Assembly: GCA_029860345.1 (NCBI GenBank)
Contig: JAOUBJ010000005.1
Coordinates: 186,001 to 250,000, forward strand
Direction of reading: 5' to 3'
DNA: 64,000 nucleotides
Source of the DNA: Candidatus Zixiibacteriota bacterium
Lineage (GTDB): Bacteria > Zixibacteria > MSB-5A5 > GN15 > FEB-12
In this document: positions 55,587-64,000 of the stretch, piece by piece
Numbering within the stretch: the first letter of the stretch is position 1
Layout: the number at the start of each line of letters is the position of its first letter
The notes under the pieces: model-generated
The model's database searches: none
Seen by the model: only the letters and a program-made list of their open reading frames with translations
What the model was told of the DNA's origin: nothing
Made by a program: the position numbers and the translations under genes

Positions 55587-55822
55587 CTAATACAATCTTG
55601 TAGGGCGGGTCCGTCTTCGCCTGCGCGCCGCGGCGTGGACCCGCCGTCGTTCACCCTTCGACTCCGCTCAGGGTGACACGGTCAAGCCGTGTCTTTCGCT
55701 CTTCGCACACAATCACCTCATTGTGAGCTTAAGTTGTCACACGACTACTGTACAACCATGACTATCGTTGTGGTGGTCGAGTCTTCAGACTCGGCCACAC
55801 GTGCAACAAGCCCCGCCAAAGT
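55587..55822. repeat. Repeat-filled gap
   Basis: No gene. Repeat A (55598-55645), repeat D with CACGGTCAAGCCGTG (55650-55690), and palindrome J (55773-55798, GTGGTCGAGTCTTCAGACTC...GCCAC). Confidence 0.75.
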
Positions 55823-55851
55823 TTGACAAGACGGCATCTATCCCGTATCTT
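55823..55851 (+). promoter_or_regulatory. Promoter of fibre gene 5
   Basis: TTGACA (55823-55828), 17-base spacer, TATCTT (55846-55851). The whole leader to the ATG is nearly the same as that of fibre gene 6. Confidence 0.75.
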
Positions 55852-55928
55852 GCTGCCGTACAATACATCAAGCGCTCGGCGCTAACTACCGACACTACTG
55901 CATAAACCACTTTTAACGGAGACAAAAC

Positions 55929-58046
55929 ATGCAACGGAGTTCCTGGACGATTCTGCTCAATTCAGCCATCATTCTGATCCTGATATCGGCAACTGCCATG
56001 AGTGCGGTTCCACCCTACATGAACTACCAAGGCCGACTGACCGATGATGCCGGTAATCCGTTAGATACCACTGTGAATGTTACATTCACGGTTTACGATG
56101 ACTCTACCGGAGGCACTCCGCTCTGGAGCGAAATCCACCCGTCCGTGACCGTAACCGATGGACTCTTCAGTGTACTATTGGGAACAGTGATTCAGATGGG
56201 TCCCAACGTGTTTGATGGCACCGAAAGGTATCTGGCAATCCGGCTCAGCGATGGCCCGGAATATAATCCTCGCGTACCGATCGTTTCTGTAGCTTACGCC
56301 CGGCGGGCGACTCACTCTGACACCGCGGCCTTCGCTTTGGCTGCGCCTGCGTCCGGTTCACCCTGGACATCGAACGGCAGCGCCGCCTATCTGAATAACT
56401 CCAGCTTGAACGTCGGTATAGGAACCAGTTCGCCTTCATCCAAATTGGTAGTAGACGGCGATATTTGGGCTACCAGCACCGGCGCCTTTGGCGGGCCGGT
56501 TTTTGGCAGAAAGAGTATCGCCGCTTATGCTTCCGGAACCGGAGACAGTTTTGCCGTCTGGGGTACCAACAGTAACGGAACCGCCGCAGGATTCTACTCG
56601 GGCACCAACGCCAACGTAGCACCCGGCACGCCAACCGCCGTGTATGCCCGAGCCGGTGGCGATGCAACGGCTGGAAACTTCTCGGCTGTGGGAGATGGCT
56701 TCGGCCTCTATGCTTTTTCGGCGGGCTCCAGAGATGCATTCAGGGCACAGACCACCGGCACTCAGTATGCCGGTCGTTTTCTTGGTGGTTTGGGTGTAAA
56801 AGTTGATGGAAACCTCGATGTGGCCGGTTCATTCAAACTACCCACCGGTGCATCGGCCGGCCACGTGTTGACGTCCGACGCGACCGGAGTTGCTGCTTGG
56901 CAGGCTTCAACGGGAAGCTCACCCTGGTCGGCCAACGACACGGTGGCATATCTCACTGATACATCTTCGCGGGCGATGATTGGAGTGTCGGATCTTCCAT
57001 CGGCCAATAAAATGAGCATTTTAACTGACGGCATAGATGACAACATGGCTCTTTGGACAAGGAATGTCACTGGTACCGCAGCCGGCTTCTTTTCGGCAGA
57101 TGGGGGCAATACTTGGCCTTCCCCACCGGCCGCCGTCTATGCCCGTGCTGGAGGGGACAACTATGCCGGTCGGTTTGATGCTAAAGGAAACGGAGACGGT
57201 ATCTCAGTCTCGGCAATGGGAATCGGAACAGCTCTATACTCCAGTGCTTACGGCACCGGCTTTTCCGGTATCTTCAGCGGTGGTTCAGGCGTTTTGGTGG
57301 ACGGTGATCTGGGAGTCACCGGTACCGCGGTGGGGGATGGAGCCGTCAATCTGCCGGATAGTTCCGTCAGCTCGGATGAGATTCTCGACGAGCCGGGAAT
57401 CGCCGTTCAGTTTCGCACTACCTCGGTCTCTCTGCCTATCGCAGGTGTAGATGTGGAAACAGTTACTTTGACCACCCCAGCGGCGGGCTATGTTCATATT
57501 ACAGCATTTTGCACAGCCCAGCTCTATAGTTACACAGGCAAATTCTATGCGGCATTCCAAATCAACGATGTCGCAGACGGTGCTGTGGCGGCACCGTATG
57601 TGACGGTAGGAATGCCAGGATACTCAAGCAATGATATTCACAAGTACTCGGTTGCTGTGAACAACGTTTTCTACAAAGAAGCTGGCACACATACATTCTA
57701 CCTGCGAGGCCGTCGGAATACACCTGGTGGAACCGAAGTTGGCACAGCTTCCGCCGATGATGTCAGAATGGTTGCGGTATTCTACCCATCCTCTTACGGT
57801 GAAGTGGCGACAACGATTGCTGCGGACGATGCGGGCCGCTTTGACAACACAGAGTTGATACCGTTAGATCACAACAGTGACGATGCTATTGCGAACAATT
57901 CTACACCACTCTACAAGGTCGATCTCCGCGAATTGGAACTAAAAGCGGCTCGTGCTCGAGCAGAAGCCGAGAAAGCCGAGCGCGAACTAATCGAGGCGCA
58001 GATGCGTGAGCAAAGAGAGGCGATGTCGGAGGAAGTGGGACGGTAG
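55929..58046 (+). CDS. Secreted surface fibre 5 with C1q/TNF-like domain
   Basis: 705 residues. Signal peptide, shared N-terminal domain (MNYQGRLTDDAGNPLDTT ... VPIVSVAYARRATHSDTA), a shaft with repeats such as GTAAGFYSGT, AVYARAGGD and FKLPTGASAGHVLTSDATGV. The latter segment recurs in fibre 6. Residues about 490-620 look like a C1q/TNF jelly-roll (VQFRTTSVSLPIAGVDVETV, AGYVHITAFCTAQLYS, AGTHTFYLRGRR, VRMVAVFYPSS), a trimeric fold. It ends in an Ala/Glu/Arg coiled coil (LKAARARAEAEKAERELIEA). No S74 domain. The first 135 residues are very like fibre 6, a recent duplication. GGAGAC precedes the ATG. Confidence 0.86.
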   Translation: MQRSSWTILLNSAIILILISATAMSAVPPYMNYQGRLTDDAGNPLDTTVNVTFTVYDDSTGGTPLWSEIHPSVTVTDGLFSVLLGTVIQMGPNVFDGTERYLAIRLSDGPEYNPRVPIVSVAYARRATHSDTAAFALAAPASGSPWTSNGSAAYLNNSSLNVGIGTSSPSSKLVVDGDIWATSTGAFGGPVFGRKSIAAYASGTGDSFAVWGTNSNGTAAGFYSGTNANVAPGTPTAVYARAGGDATAGNFSAVGDGFGLYAFSAGSRDAFRAQTTGTQYAGRFLGGLGVKVDGNLDVAGSFKLPTGASAGHVLTSDATGVAAWQASTGSSPWSANDTVAYLTDTSSRAMIGVSDLPSANKMSILTDGIDDNMALWTRNVTGTAAGFFSADGGNTWPSPPAAVYARAGGDNYAGRFDAKGNGDGISVSAMGIGTALYSSAYGTGFSGIFSGGSGVLVDGDLGVTGTAVGDGAVNLPDSSVSSDEILDEPGIAVQFRTTSVSLPIAGVDVETVTLTTPAAGYVHITAFCTAQLYSYTGKFYAAFQINDVADGAVAAPYVTVGMPGYSSNDIHKYSVAVNNVFYKEAGTHTFYLRGRRNTPGGTEVGTASADDVRMVAVFYPSSYGEVATTIAADDAGRFDNTELIPLDHNSDDAIANNSTPLYKVDLRELELKAARARAEAEKAERELIEAQMREQREAMSEEVGR

Positions 58047-58531
58047 GTGACAAGTCGCTTCTTTGCGCTTCGCGGCCCCTTCTCCCCGCGAAGGCGGGAA
58101 TCCATCTTCTCTTGCGTGGTGCGTCTGTGGCCGAAACCGCCATCGTTCACCCTTCAACTCCGCTCAGGGTGAGGTTAATGGGTGGCACTCTCAAGCCCGG
58201 CTTGGGGGTGATTTTTCGCGAGATGATTGCATCCGCCCCAAACAAGGTTTGAGACGGCCACCCGACGCCGAAGGCGGGTCGCGACATTTCGGAACTATTC
58301 ACGATAACCAGGACTTATGGTGAGTCCGTTTGACAGATTTCTGTTTTCCATTAGCGGATGCAGATGCAGAAAAGAGAATCGCGCTTCGCGCGATGTCGAA
58401 ACCACAGGGGTCTCGACCTACGGTATTTGTCATGGTGAGCGCAGTCGAACCATGAAACGGGAACCGCTCAGCAGCTCCCCCTCTGTCATGCCGAGCGGAG
58501 TCGAGGCATGGGTCCTCCCGCTCCCCAACAT
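58047..58531. repeat. Gene-free repeat mosaic (485 bp)
   Basis: No gene. In order: GTGACAAGTCGCTTCTTTGC with GCGCTTCGCGG (58046-58076), CCCGCGAAGGCGGGAATCC (58085-58103), repeat D (58148-58174), a GCCCGGCTTGGGGGTGA motif, repeat C (58236-58263), GCGCTTCGCGC (58381-58391), and two repeat E copies (58431-58454, 58488-58510). Confidence 0.7.
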
Positions 58532-58560
58532 TTGACAACCACGCCTTTATCCCCTATCTT
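58532..58560 (+). promoter_or_regulatory. Promoter of fibre gene 6
   Basis: TTGACA (58532-58537), 17-base spacer, TATCTT (58555-58560). From here to the ATG it matches the fibre gene 5 leader closely, including GCGCTAACTACCGAC and GGAGACAAAACATG. Confidence 0.75.
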
Positions 58561-58638
58561 GTCACCGTACAACAGATCAAGCGCCCGGCGCTAACTACCG
58601 ACTATACTGCATAAACCATTTCCTTACGGAGACAAAAC

Positions 58639-61425
58639 ATGCGACAGAGTAACTGGACAATTCTGCTCAACTCAGTGATCATTATGCTCATAACATCCGT
58701 GGCTGCCCTAAGCGCTGTGCCACCCTATATGAACTACCAGGGTCGATTGACCGATGATGTCGGCAACCCGATCGACACGACGGCAGCCATGACCTTTACT
58801 CTATACACCGACGACGGCACCAATACTGTCCTCTGGACCGAGACGCATCCACCGGTGACGGTTACCGACGGGCTCTTTCAGGTGTTTCTGGGAGCCTACA
58901 ATAATCTGAGCCCGGACCTGTTTGATGGGTCAACGCGACTCTTAGGTGTCCAACTCGGGGCCGGACCGGAGAACAGCCCACGCACCACAATTGTATCGGT
59001 AGCTTATGCACTGGTTGCGGCTAAGGCCGATACAGCGGCATACGCGTACGCAGCCCCAGGAAGTGGTACTAACCCCGGTTGGGTCGATGATGGGGCCACC
59101 GTACGGTTGACATCCTCCGGTGACAACGTCGGGATTGGCACATCCACACCGACCGAAAAACTCGATGTCAACGGTAACGCTCGTGTCGGCGGCGTTCTCG
59201 ATGTCGATGGTCAACTACACATAAGTGGAGGTACTCCGGAAATAACATCTGAGCTGGATTTCATCAACTTCGACTCGACAAGGCTTAATATACTCGGTCG
59301 TGTTACCATGGGCTCAGCCTTCGGCAACCGGCGTCTACAGGTCAGCACCGACGGCACAATGGACACCATAGCCTTCCAGGCCGTGAACCTGACCGGGACG
59401 GCTGGTTCATTCTTTTCTGGTGCTGATGGTCTAAGCTACTCGAGCATTTCTGCGGCGGTAAATGCATACGCCGACGGCCCATCCTATGCCGGTCGATTTC
59501 GTGCAGCGGGCGAGGGTCTCGGTTTGTTTGCTCGCACCGACGGGGCCGGTAGCGCCGTTCACGGCAACGCCGCCGGAACCGGTTACAGCGGCTACTTCGA
59601 GGGTGGACTCGGATTCAAAGTTGACGGTGACTTTGAAGCCACTGGTTCACTCAAGCTACCCACCGGAGCAGGTAATGGTCTGGTGTTGACTTCGGACGCT
59701 TTGGGTGTTGCTTCCTGGCAATCGGCCGCCGGTTCACCATGGAGCTTCAATGGGTCGACGGTTTACCTGAGCGACACTGCAACCAAGGGAGCTGTCGGGA
59801 TTACTGCTCCCCTTACCAATAAGAAGTTCAGCGTCCAAACAAAGGGGACAAACACCACCATGGCTCTCTGGGTACGAAACAGCCTCGGAACCGCGGCGGC
59901 TTTCTTCTCGGGCGATACCGGTACGACCTCGCCCGGTGTACACTCAGCTGTTTATGCCAGATCCGGTGGTGATAACAACGCCGGTTTTTTCTCTGCAGGC
60001 GGAAGCGGCGAAGGTATAGTCGCGACTTCGAGTGGCAGTGGGGAAGCGCTGCGCACTAATGCATACGGTACTGGTTACTCCGGAAGGTTTAGTGGCGGAC
60101 AAGGTGTTTTAATTGATGGTGACCTTAAAGTTACTGGCCCGCTCACGCTACCCTCAGGGGCAGCAATCGGGCACGTGTTGACGTCCGACGGCTTTGGCAA
60201 CGCTTCCTGGCAGCCCGGAGTTGATGCTTCACCCTGGACTCAGCAAGGGGACTTCATAGATCAGGTCGATACCAGTGCTCAGGTGAGGATCGGCAGTAGG
60301 TTAATCACCGATGGGCCCAAGCTTATTGTCGAGAAGAACGGCGTAGGCGCCGCGACCGCACTGAGGGTAAGGAATACCATGGGCACAGCGGCCCGATTCT
60401 ATTCTGGAACTACACAGAGCTCTGTTTCCGTCTGGAACGCCGCCTTGCATGCTTACGGGCACAATGGTAGCCACGCCGGAATATTCCAGGCCTTAGGTGA
60501 CGACGTCGATTGTGTCAAAGCGGTACTGACCGGTACTGGAAACGCCATATACGGTGAGAATACTGGTTCCGGTTATGCGGGGCACTTCAAAGGAACGTCC
60601 GGTGTATATGTCGAGGGACCTATCGAAGCTACTGACGATGTTGTCGTTCAGAGTAGTTTAACAGTCGGGTACTCGTCCCCGAGTTCCAACGGTCGCCTGG
60701 ATGTCACCGATGCCGCCGATGGTATCGCCTTGCATATCTCAAATGCCGACCGCGATATTGCCTGGCCTACCGGCCAGTCACTGCAGTTCGGAGACTGGAA
60801 CGGATCGATATTTAATCCAAGAATGAGAATCACTGCCGATGGCAACGTAGGGATCAGAACCACCGCTCCCGCCGGTGCTTTGCATGTCAGACCGAACGCC
60901 GATGGCGTGGCATTGCACCTGTCGGGAGCATCGGCCGATATCAGTTGGCCAACCAACAACACTCTGAATATGGGCACCTGGAACGGCTCAACTTTCGACG
61001 AACACTTGCGTATTACCGCCGGAGGTAATGTTGGGATAGGAGTGTCGTCGACACCGAACATCCTGACCGTGCAGCAGTTTTCATCCACCGATCCGATAGC
61101 CGATTCATGGGGGACTTACAGCTCCCGCCGCTGGAAGGAAAACATCCAGCCACTTGAAGGCGCGCTTGACCGTGTACTGCAACTTCGGGGTGTATCATAC
61201 GACTGGAAGAAGACCGGTGAACACGATATCGGTCTCATCGCCGAAGAAGTTGGACAGATCGTACCCGAAGTCGTCCACTACGAAGAAAACGGTGTCGATG
61301 CTCAGTCTGTCGACTACGCCAAACTGACCACACTGCTGATCGAAGCGGTCAAAGAACTCAAGAGTGACAACGAGGCCTTGAAGCGCCGCCTGGAGGCGGT
61401 TGAGAAAACCGGTTCGGGCAACTAA
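58639..61425 (+). CDS. Secreted surface fibre 6 with S74 chaperone tail
   Basis: 928 residues. Signal peptide, shared N-terminal domain (MNYQGRLTDDVGNPIDTT ... TIVSVAYALVAAKADTA), and a shaft of repeats (AARFYSGT, GYSGYFEGGLGFKVDGDFEA, LKLPTGAGNGLVLTSDALGV). Two copies of an ISWPTNNTLNMGTWNGSTF-type unit with NVGIG-T-P follow. The C-terminal S74 domain (from residue 828, SSRRWKENIQPLEGALDRVL; IGLIAEEVGQIVPEVVHYE; SVDYAKLTTLLIEAVKELKS) keeps Ser828 and Lys833 in the spacing of the autocleaving pair. It ends in a coiled coil. Unlike the 41511 protein, self-release of the chaperone is expected. Confidence 0.88.
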   Translation: MRQSNWTILLNSVIIMLITSVAALSAVPPYMNYQGRLTDDVGNPIDTTAAMTFTLYTDDGTNTVLWTETHPPVTVTDGLFQVFLGAYNNLSPDLFDGSTRLLGVQLGAGPENSPRTTIVSVAYALVAAKADTAAYAYAAPGSGTNPGWVDDGATVRLTSSGDNVGIGTSTPTEKLDVNGNARVGGVLDVDGQLHISGGTPEITSELDFINFDSTRLNILGRVTMGSAFGNRRLQVSTDGTMDTIAFQAVNLTGTAGSFFSGADGLSYSSISAAVNAYADGPSYAGRFRAAGEGLGLFARTDGAGSAVHGNAAGTGYSGYFEGGLGFKVDGDFEATGSLKLPTGAGNGLVLTSDALGVASWQSAAGSPWSFNGSTVYLSDTATKGAVGITAPLTNKKFSVQTKGTNTTMALWVRNSLGTAAAFFSGDTGTTSPGVHSAVYARSGGDNNAGFFSAGGSGEGIVATSSGSGEALRTNAYGTGYSGRFSGGQGVLIDGDLKVTGPLTLPSGAAIGHVLTSDGFGNASWQPGVDASPWTQQGDFIDQVDTSAQVRIGSRLITDGPKLIVEKNGVGAATALRVRNTMGTAARFYSGTTQSSVSVWNAALHAYGHNGSHAGIFQALGDDVDCVKAVLTGTGNAIYGENTGSGYAGHFKGTSGVYVEGPIEATDDVVVQSSLTVGYSSPSSNGRLDVTDAADGIALHISNADRDIAWPTGQSLQFGDWNGSIFNPRMRITADGNVGIRTTAPAGALHVRPNADGVALHLSGASADISWPTNNTLNMGTWNGSTFDEHLRITAGGNVGIGVSSTPNILTVQQFSSTDPIADSWGTYSSRRWKENIQPLEGALDRVLQLRGVSYDWKKTGEHDIGLIAEEVGQIVPEVVHYEENGVDAQSVDYAKLTTLLIEAVKELKSDNEALKRRLEAVEKTGSGN

Positions 61426-61679
61426 GTAAGGACATGTCATTCCGTGCTTGACACGGAATCCACTCTTCGTAGGTCGAGACCCCTTGCGGTCCTGACGATG
61501 TGGCGGGTTCCCGCCGCGGCGCGCAGGCGAAGACGGACCCGCCCTACAGGAAAGATCTCAGTAGGTCGGGGCTCCTTGCGGTCCCGACTTTGACGTCGGG
61601 TCTCTAAGAGAAGAGAGACCTGACCTGCAAGAGATGCAGGTTGCGTTCTGACCCTGTTGTGGGAATACAACGGACGAAG
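61426..61679. repeat. Repeat-filled gap between converging genes
   Basis: No gene. GTAGGTCGAGACCCCTTGCG (near 61471), repeat A reversed (61502-61550), GTAGGTCGGGGCTCCTTGCG (61562-61581) and CTCTAAGAGAAGAGAG hairpins near 61603. Confidence 0.65.
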
Positions 61680-62246
61680 CTACACCGGCTCTTCGACCAA
61701 CTCGAAAGTTGCTCGCACTCGTTCAAAAAGATCGACTGCTTCGTTATCGTAGAAATCAGCCGGCGTCCAGGGCAGACGCACAAATCGTCCCTGCGACCAA
61801 ACCAGCATGAGTTCGTTGTAGACGCCGTTGGTCAGATAGATACTGTGGCCGTACTCATGATGCGAGGCCATCACCAAATTGTTCGGCGTCATAATACCGG
61901 GGTCGATATTGACCGTGCGAAAATGAAAGTCGTCGACATGGTCGGAGAAGTTGGGCTCGATTTTGTGACAGGTCCCTTTGATCGAGGTCAGGGCCGAGCG
62001 CGGCGTGTGTTGCTCAAACGAAAAGAATCGTCGAAAGATGTTGTTCCCCATCTCCTCCTTGTATCGCTCCGCAACGGCGCACTCGATTTCGGCGGTTTCA
62101 AACTGAACCCGCCCGAAGCGGCGTTCCAGTGTCTTTAGACAGTCCGAAAGAGCGTCCATCGAAGAATAGATGATCGACAGGATCAGCTTGCCGGGAGGTG
62201 GTTCCATCACTCGCGCCATACAGGACAATTCGACGTAAAGCGGCAT
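61680..62246 (-). CDS. DUF4416 family protein
   Basis: 188 residues. The protein follows the DUF4416 pattern: PPPGKLILSIIYSSMDAL at the N-terminus, FETAEIECAVAERYKEEMG, IKGTCHKIEPNF, FRTVNIDPGIMTPNNLVMAS, HHEYGHSIYLTNGVYNELML and LPWTPADFYDNEAVDLF near the end. Proteins of this family occur mainly in deep-branching Gram-negatives and have no known activity; the conserved His and Asp residues could bind metal. The start is uncertain: ATG 62246 gives the full frame, ATG 62219 (MARVMEPPP) would suit the family better, and neither has a clear ribosome site. Convergent with fibre gene 6. Confidence 0.85.
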   Translation of the reverse strand: MPLYVELSCMARVMEPPPGKLILSIIYSSMDALSDCLKTLERRFGRVQFETAEIECAVAERYKEEMGNNIFRRFFSFEQHTPRSALTSIKGTCHKIEPNFSDHVDDFHFRTVNIDPGIMTPNNLVMASHHEYGHSIYLTNGVYNELMLVWSQGRFVRLPWTPADFYDNEAVDLFERVRATFELVEEPV

Positions 62247-62408
62247 AAATCAACCAAAAAAACTACTGCAAAGCGCAAAAACCCTACTATCGGGCCGATT
62301 TCGCGGATAGCCAATCTGTCAATAGCTCAGATAAATCCTTGCCAGAGGCAACCGCTCGGTGGATATTGCGTATCTTACGGGGTATGAACATACCCTGAGA
62401 AGCAGCTT

Positions 62409-63137
62409 ATGAATTTAAGAAAAGCAATACTCGGAATCGCCTTAGTACTTATCGGTCTACTGTTGTTGGCACGGACTACCGGGCTGTTCTGGTTTTCTCA
62501 CGATGGTATCTTTAGCCTATTACTGCCGTTCTTGTTGATCGGTGTAGGGATTTGGTTGGTGATTCGCAAACGTCAGCAGGCCTACGACTGTTGCGACATT
62601 CACTTTACAGTAGGCACCGACCACGATCGACCGGCCGAGACGCCGCCTGGTGGCAGGACTGACGATCCCGCCAGGTTTGCCGAACGTCAGGCAAGTGACG
62701 CTTCGACCGCCTTTGTCGGCGATGCCGGGCCGACGGTTTCACAGGCGCCGCATGTCGACCCGTCGGGCAAAATCAAGTACAGCAAGCTGCTCGGTGACAT
62801 GGTGGTCGATCTAAACGGACGCTGCCTGCAGAATGTCGAGATGTCTTTGGGTATCGGCGATCTTGAGATCAGATTGGCCGGGGGGGAGTTGTCGCCTGGT
62901 TTGAACCGAGTGGTGATCTCGGGGTTCATTGGTGATGTGCGTGTCTTCGTACCGCCGGACATGCCGTTCTTTGCTTGTTGTTCCAATTTCATCGGGGATG
63001 TCGAACTGACCGACCGGCGTGCTTCCGGGTTCGGAAACAATATCGATTTTCAGACCGCCGACTATGCCTCAGCCGAGCGCAAGCTGTACATCGCCGCGCA
63101 CAACTTCATCGGCGACATCAAAGTGCACAAGGTGTAG
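62409..63137 (+). CDS. LiaF-like membrane protein
   Basis: 242 residues. Two membrane helices (ILGIALVLIGLLLLARTTGL and FSLLLPFLLIGVGIWLVI) are followed by a polar linker. A C-terminal beta-helix-like domain then shows three IGD(V/L/I) turns (SLGIGDLEIRLAGGEL, ISGFIGDVRVFVPPDMPFF, NFIGDVELTDRRA) and ends AHNFIGDIKVHKV. This is the layout of LiaF/YvqF cell-wall-stress proteins, which modulate LiaSR-type two-component systems in Firmicutes. No liaRS genes are present here. AAGCAGC is the only ribosome-site candidate before the ATG. Membrane-bound; role in envelope stress sensing is inferred from the family. Confidence 0.85.
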   Translation: MNLRKAILGIALVLIGLLLLARTTGLFWFSHDGIFSLLLPFLLIGVGIWLVIRKRQQAYDCCDIHFTVGTDHDRPAETPPGGRTDDPARFAERQASDASTAFVGDAGPTVSQAPHVDPSGKIKYSKLLGDMVVDLNGRCLQNVEMSLGIGDLEIRLAGGELSPGLNRVVISGFIGDVRVFVPPDMPFFACCSNFIGDVELTDRRASGFGNNIDFQTADYASAERKLYIAAHNFIGDIKVHKV

Positions 63138-63203
63138 ATGGGGGTTAGTGTTTCTGGGTCAGCGGACTGCCAGCCGAGTATAGACTGACTGGTCGGCGAA
63201 GCA

Positions 63204-63998
63204 TCAGTAAATATCAGCTATCACCCTGTCCATATGGGGCGGTTCGTCAGAGCAATCGCAATTGAAGAGCATTTCTCGATAGAGTTCAGGTTCGTGTCGC
63301 TGAGCGTTGACAAGGTCCGGATCCGTTCTTTGGTGTCCACAGAAATTTGCGCCGTTGGCGTCAAAGGCCATCTTGAGAAGATAAATCGATTTCCGTCGCG
63401 ACTCCGGTGTGTTCTGCAACGACCTTACGCAGGCGAGGTTGTAAAACGCGAACCCCAGGTTGGGAGACGGGCTTTCACCTGATTCATCGGATATCCGAAT
63501 GGCATGGGTGAGAGCAACCTCTGCCGAGTCAAGACAGGCGCCGATATCTGCCCCGGGAAGACCACGCTTGATTTCAATCCGGTAATCCGTAAGGATGACT
63601 GCGGCGCGATTGATGTAAAAAGGAGGATACACGTCATTGGAGCGAATGCCCTCCATCAAGATAGAATCGGCTTGTGAGTTCACCCGTCTAGCCTCTTCCA
63701 AATGCTCCTTTTCCAACCACATCTTGGCCAGGGAGTTTTTTGACAGGGCGAAATTGTTGCGTGTTACCGGGCAACTTGAGGATAGCGAAAGGGCAGCCTC
63801 GAACAGTCTATAGGCGCTATCGAAGTATATCATGACATCGGGCATCATAGCCGGTATTTTCATCTCCGTATTCACAGTGTCGCGGTTAGCTACTGTGACT
63901 TCCACGGTATCAGCTATTGAACGAAAAAGGTGCTCACCCTTCCTCATTTCGACAACCGCAGCCGATCTCAGAAAAGCTACCGAGCTGTCAGCTTTGTC
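63204..63998 (-). CDS. TPR-like helical protein, 5'-truncated by the window edge
   Basis: The frame is open from the ATG at 63947 to the end of the window (upstream residues DKADSSVAFLRSAAVVE precede it), so the true start lies outside. The visible 264 residues are helical repeats: FDSAYRLFEAALSLSSSCP, LSKNSLAKMWLEKEHLEEAR, INRAAVILTDYRIEIKRG and FAFYNLACVRSLQNTPESRR. These have the small/large residue pattern of tetratricopeptide repeats, and the C-terminus (DPDLVNAQRHEPELYREML) closes like TPR proteins with a 'DPDL...L...P.F' end. It is probably a protein-protein interaction module; other domains may lie in the missing part. Confidence 0.7.
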   Translation of the reverse strand, partial: DKADSSVAFLRSAAVVEMRKGEHLFRSIADTVEVTVANRDTVNTEMKIPAMMPDVMIYFDSAYRLFEAALSLSSSCPVTRNNFALSKNSLAKMWLEKEHLEEARRVNSQADSILMEGIRSNDVYPPFYINRAAVILTDYRIEIKRGLPGADIGACLDSAEVALTHAIRISDESGESPSPNLGFAFYNLACVRSLQNTPESRRKSIYLLKMAFDANGANFCGHQRTDPDLVNAQRHEPELYREMLFNCDCSDEPPHMDRVIADIY

Positions 63999-64000
63999 CA

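Overview
The window looks like a chromosomal piece of an uncultivated Gram-negative bacterium of the FCB type. Candidate phylum Zixibacteria or a close relative is my best inference. Seven predicted secreted or membrane proteins end in a Cys-Cys-Arg-Gly-Asn/Asp plus IDISDLVYLVDYMF-type double repeat, a dockerin-like tail I associate with that group. The outer-membrane barrels, lipoproteins and LTxxQ periplasmic proteins fit a diderm. At least fifteen genes have TTGACA-N16/17-TATATT-like promoters.

Bases 1-18.9 kb are mainly housekeeping. In order: a truncated HExxH peptidase-like gene with rmuC; an unknown gene of lower GC; a saccharopine/lysine dehydrogenase-family enzyme; an orphan HisKA domain; a VWA membrane protein; a polyprenyl synthase; an alpha/beta hydrolase; and mreB with a TTG start. 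Then come an ECF sigma / zinc anti-sigma / two LTxxQ-protein operon, a barrel-barrel-dockerin operon and a type I glutamine synthetase.

Bases 19-36.6 kb hold a TIR-KAP NTPase fusion that resembles an immune effector, a hydrolase, and the purN-purC-purH operon, whose 5' leader carries a stop-free 87-bp tandem repeat. They also hold a 1345-residue lipoprotein of Ig/FN3-like modules, a methyltransferase, a small membrane protein, a beta-propeller lipoprotein and a ferredoxin-NADP reductase.

Bases 36.7-61.4 kb form a surface-protein island. Six large secreted proteins share one N-terminal domain (YQGxLTDxxGxPV...). Each follows it with a different fibre: a His-rich ADTAG repeat, an MFNPQPEPP repeat, YadA-like beta-roll repeats, or glycine-rich repeats. 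They end in interchangeable C-terminal modules: an S74 chaperone, an IDHPxDPENxYLQHS domain, a G2-like domain, or a C1q/TNF-like domain. Between them lie six of the seven dockerin-tailed proteins, one of them a gingipain-like (C25) protease. I read this as a locus for trimeric surface fibres plus tail-anchored partners; the function is inferred.

Bases 61.4-64 kb carry a DUF4416 gene, a LiaF-like membrane protein and a truncated TPR-like gene. Most intergenic spaces are mosaics of short palindromic repeat families that recur across the window. One such element appears to lie in frame inside a coding sequence. I saw no tRNA, rRNA, CRISPR array, transposase or phage structural gene.
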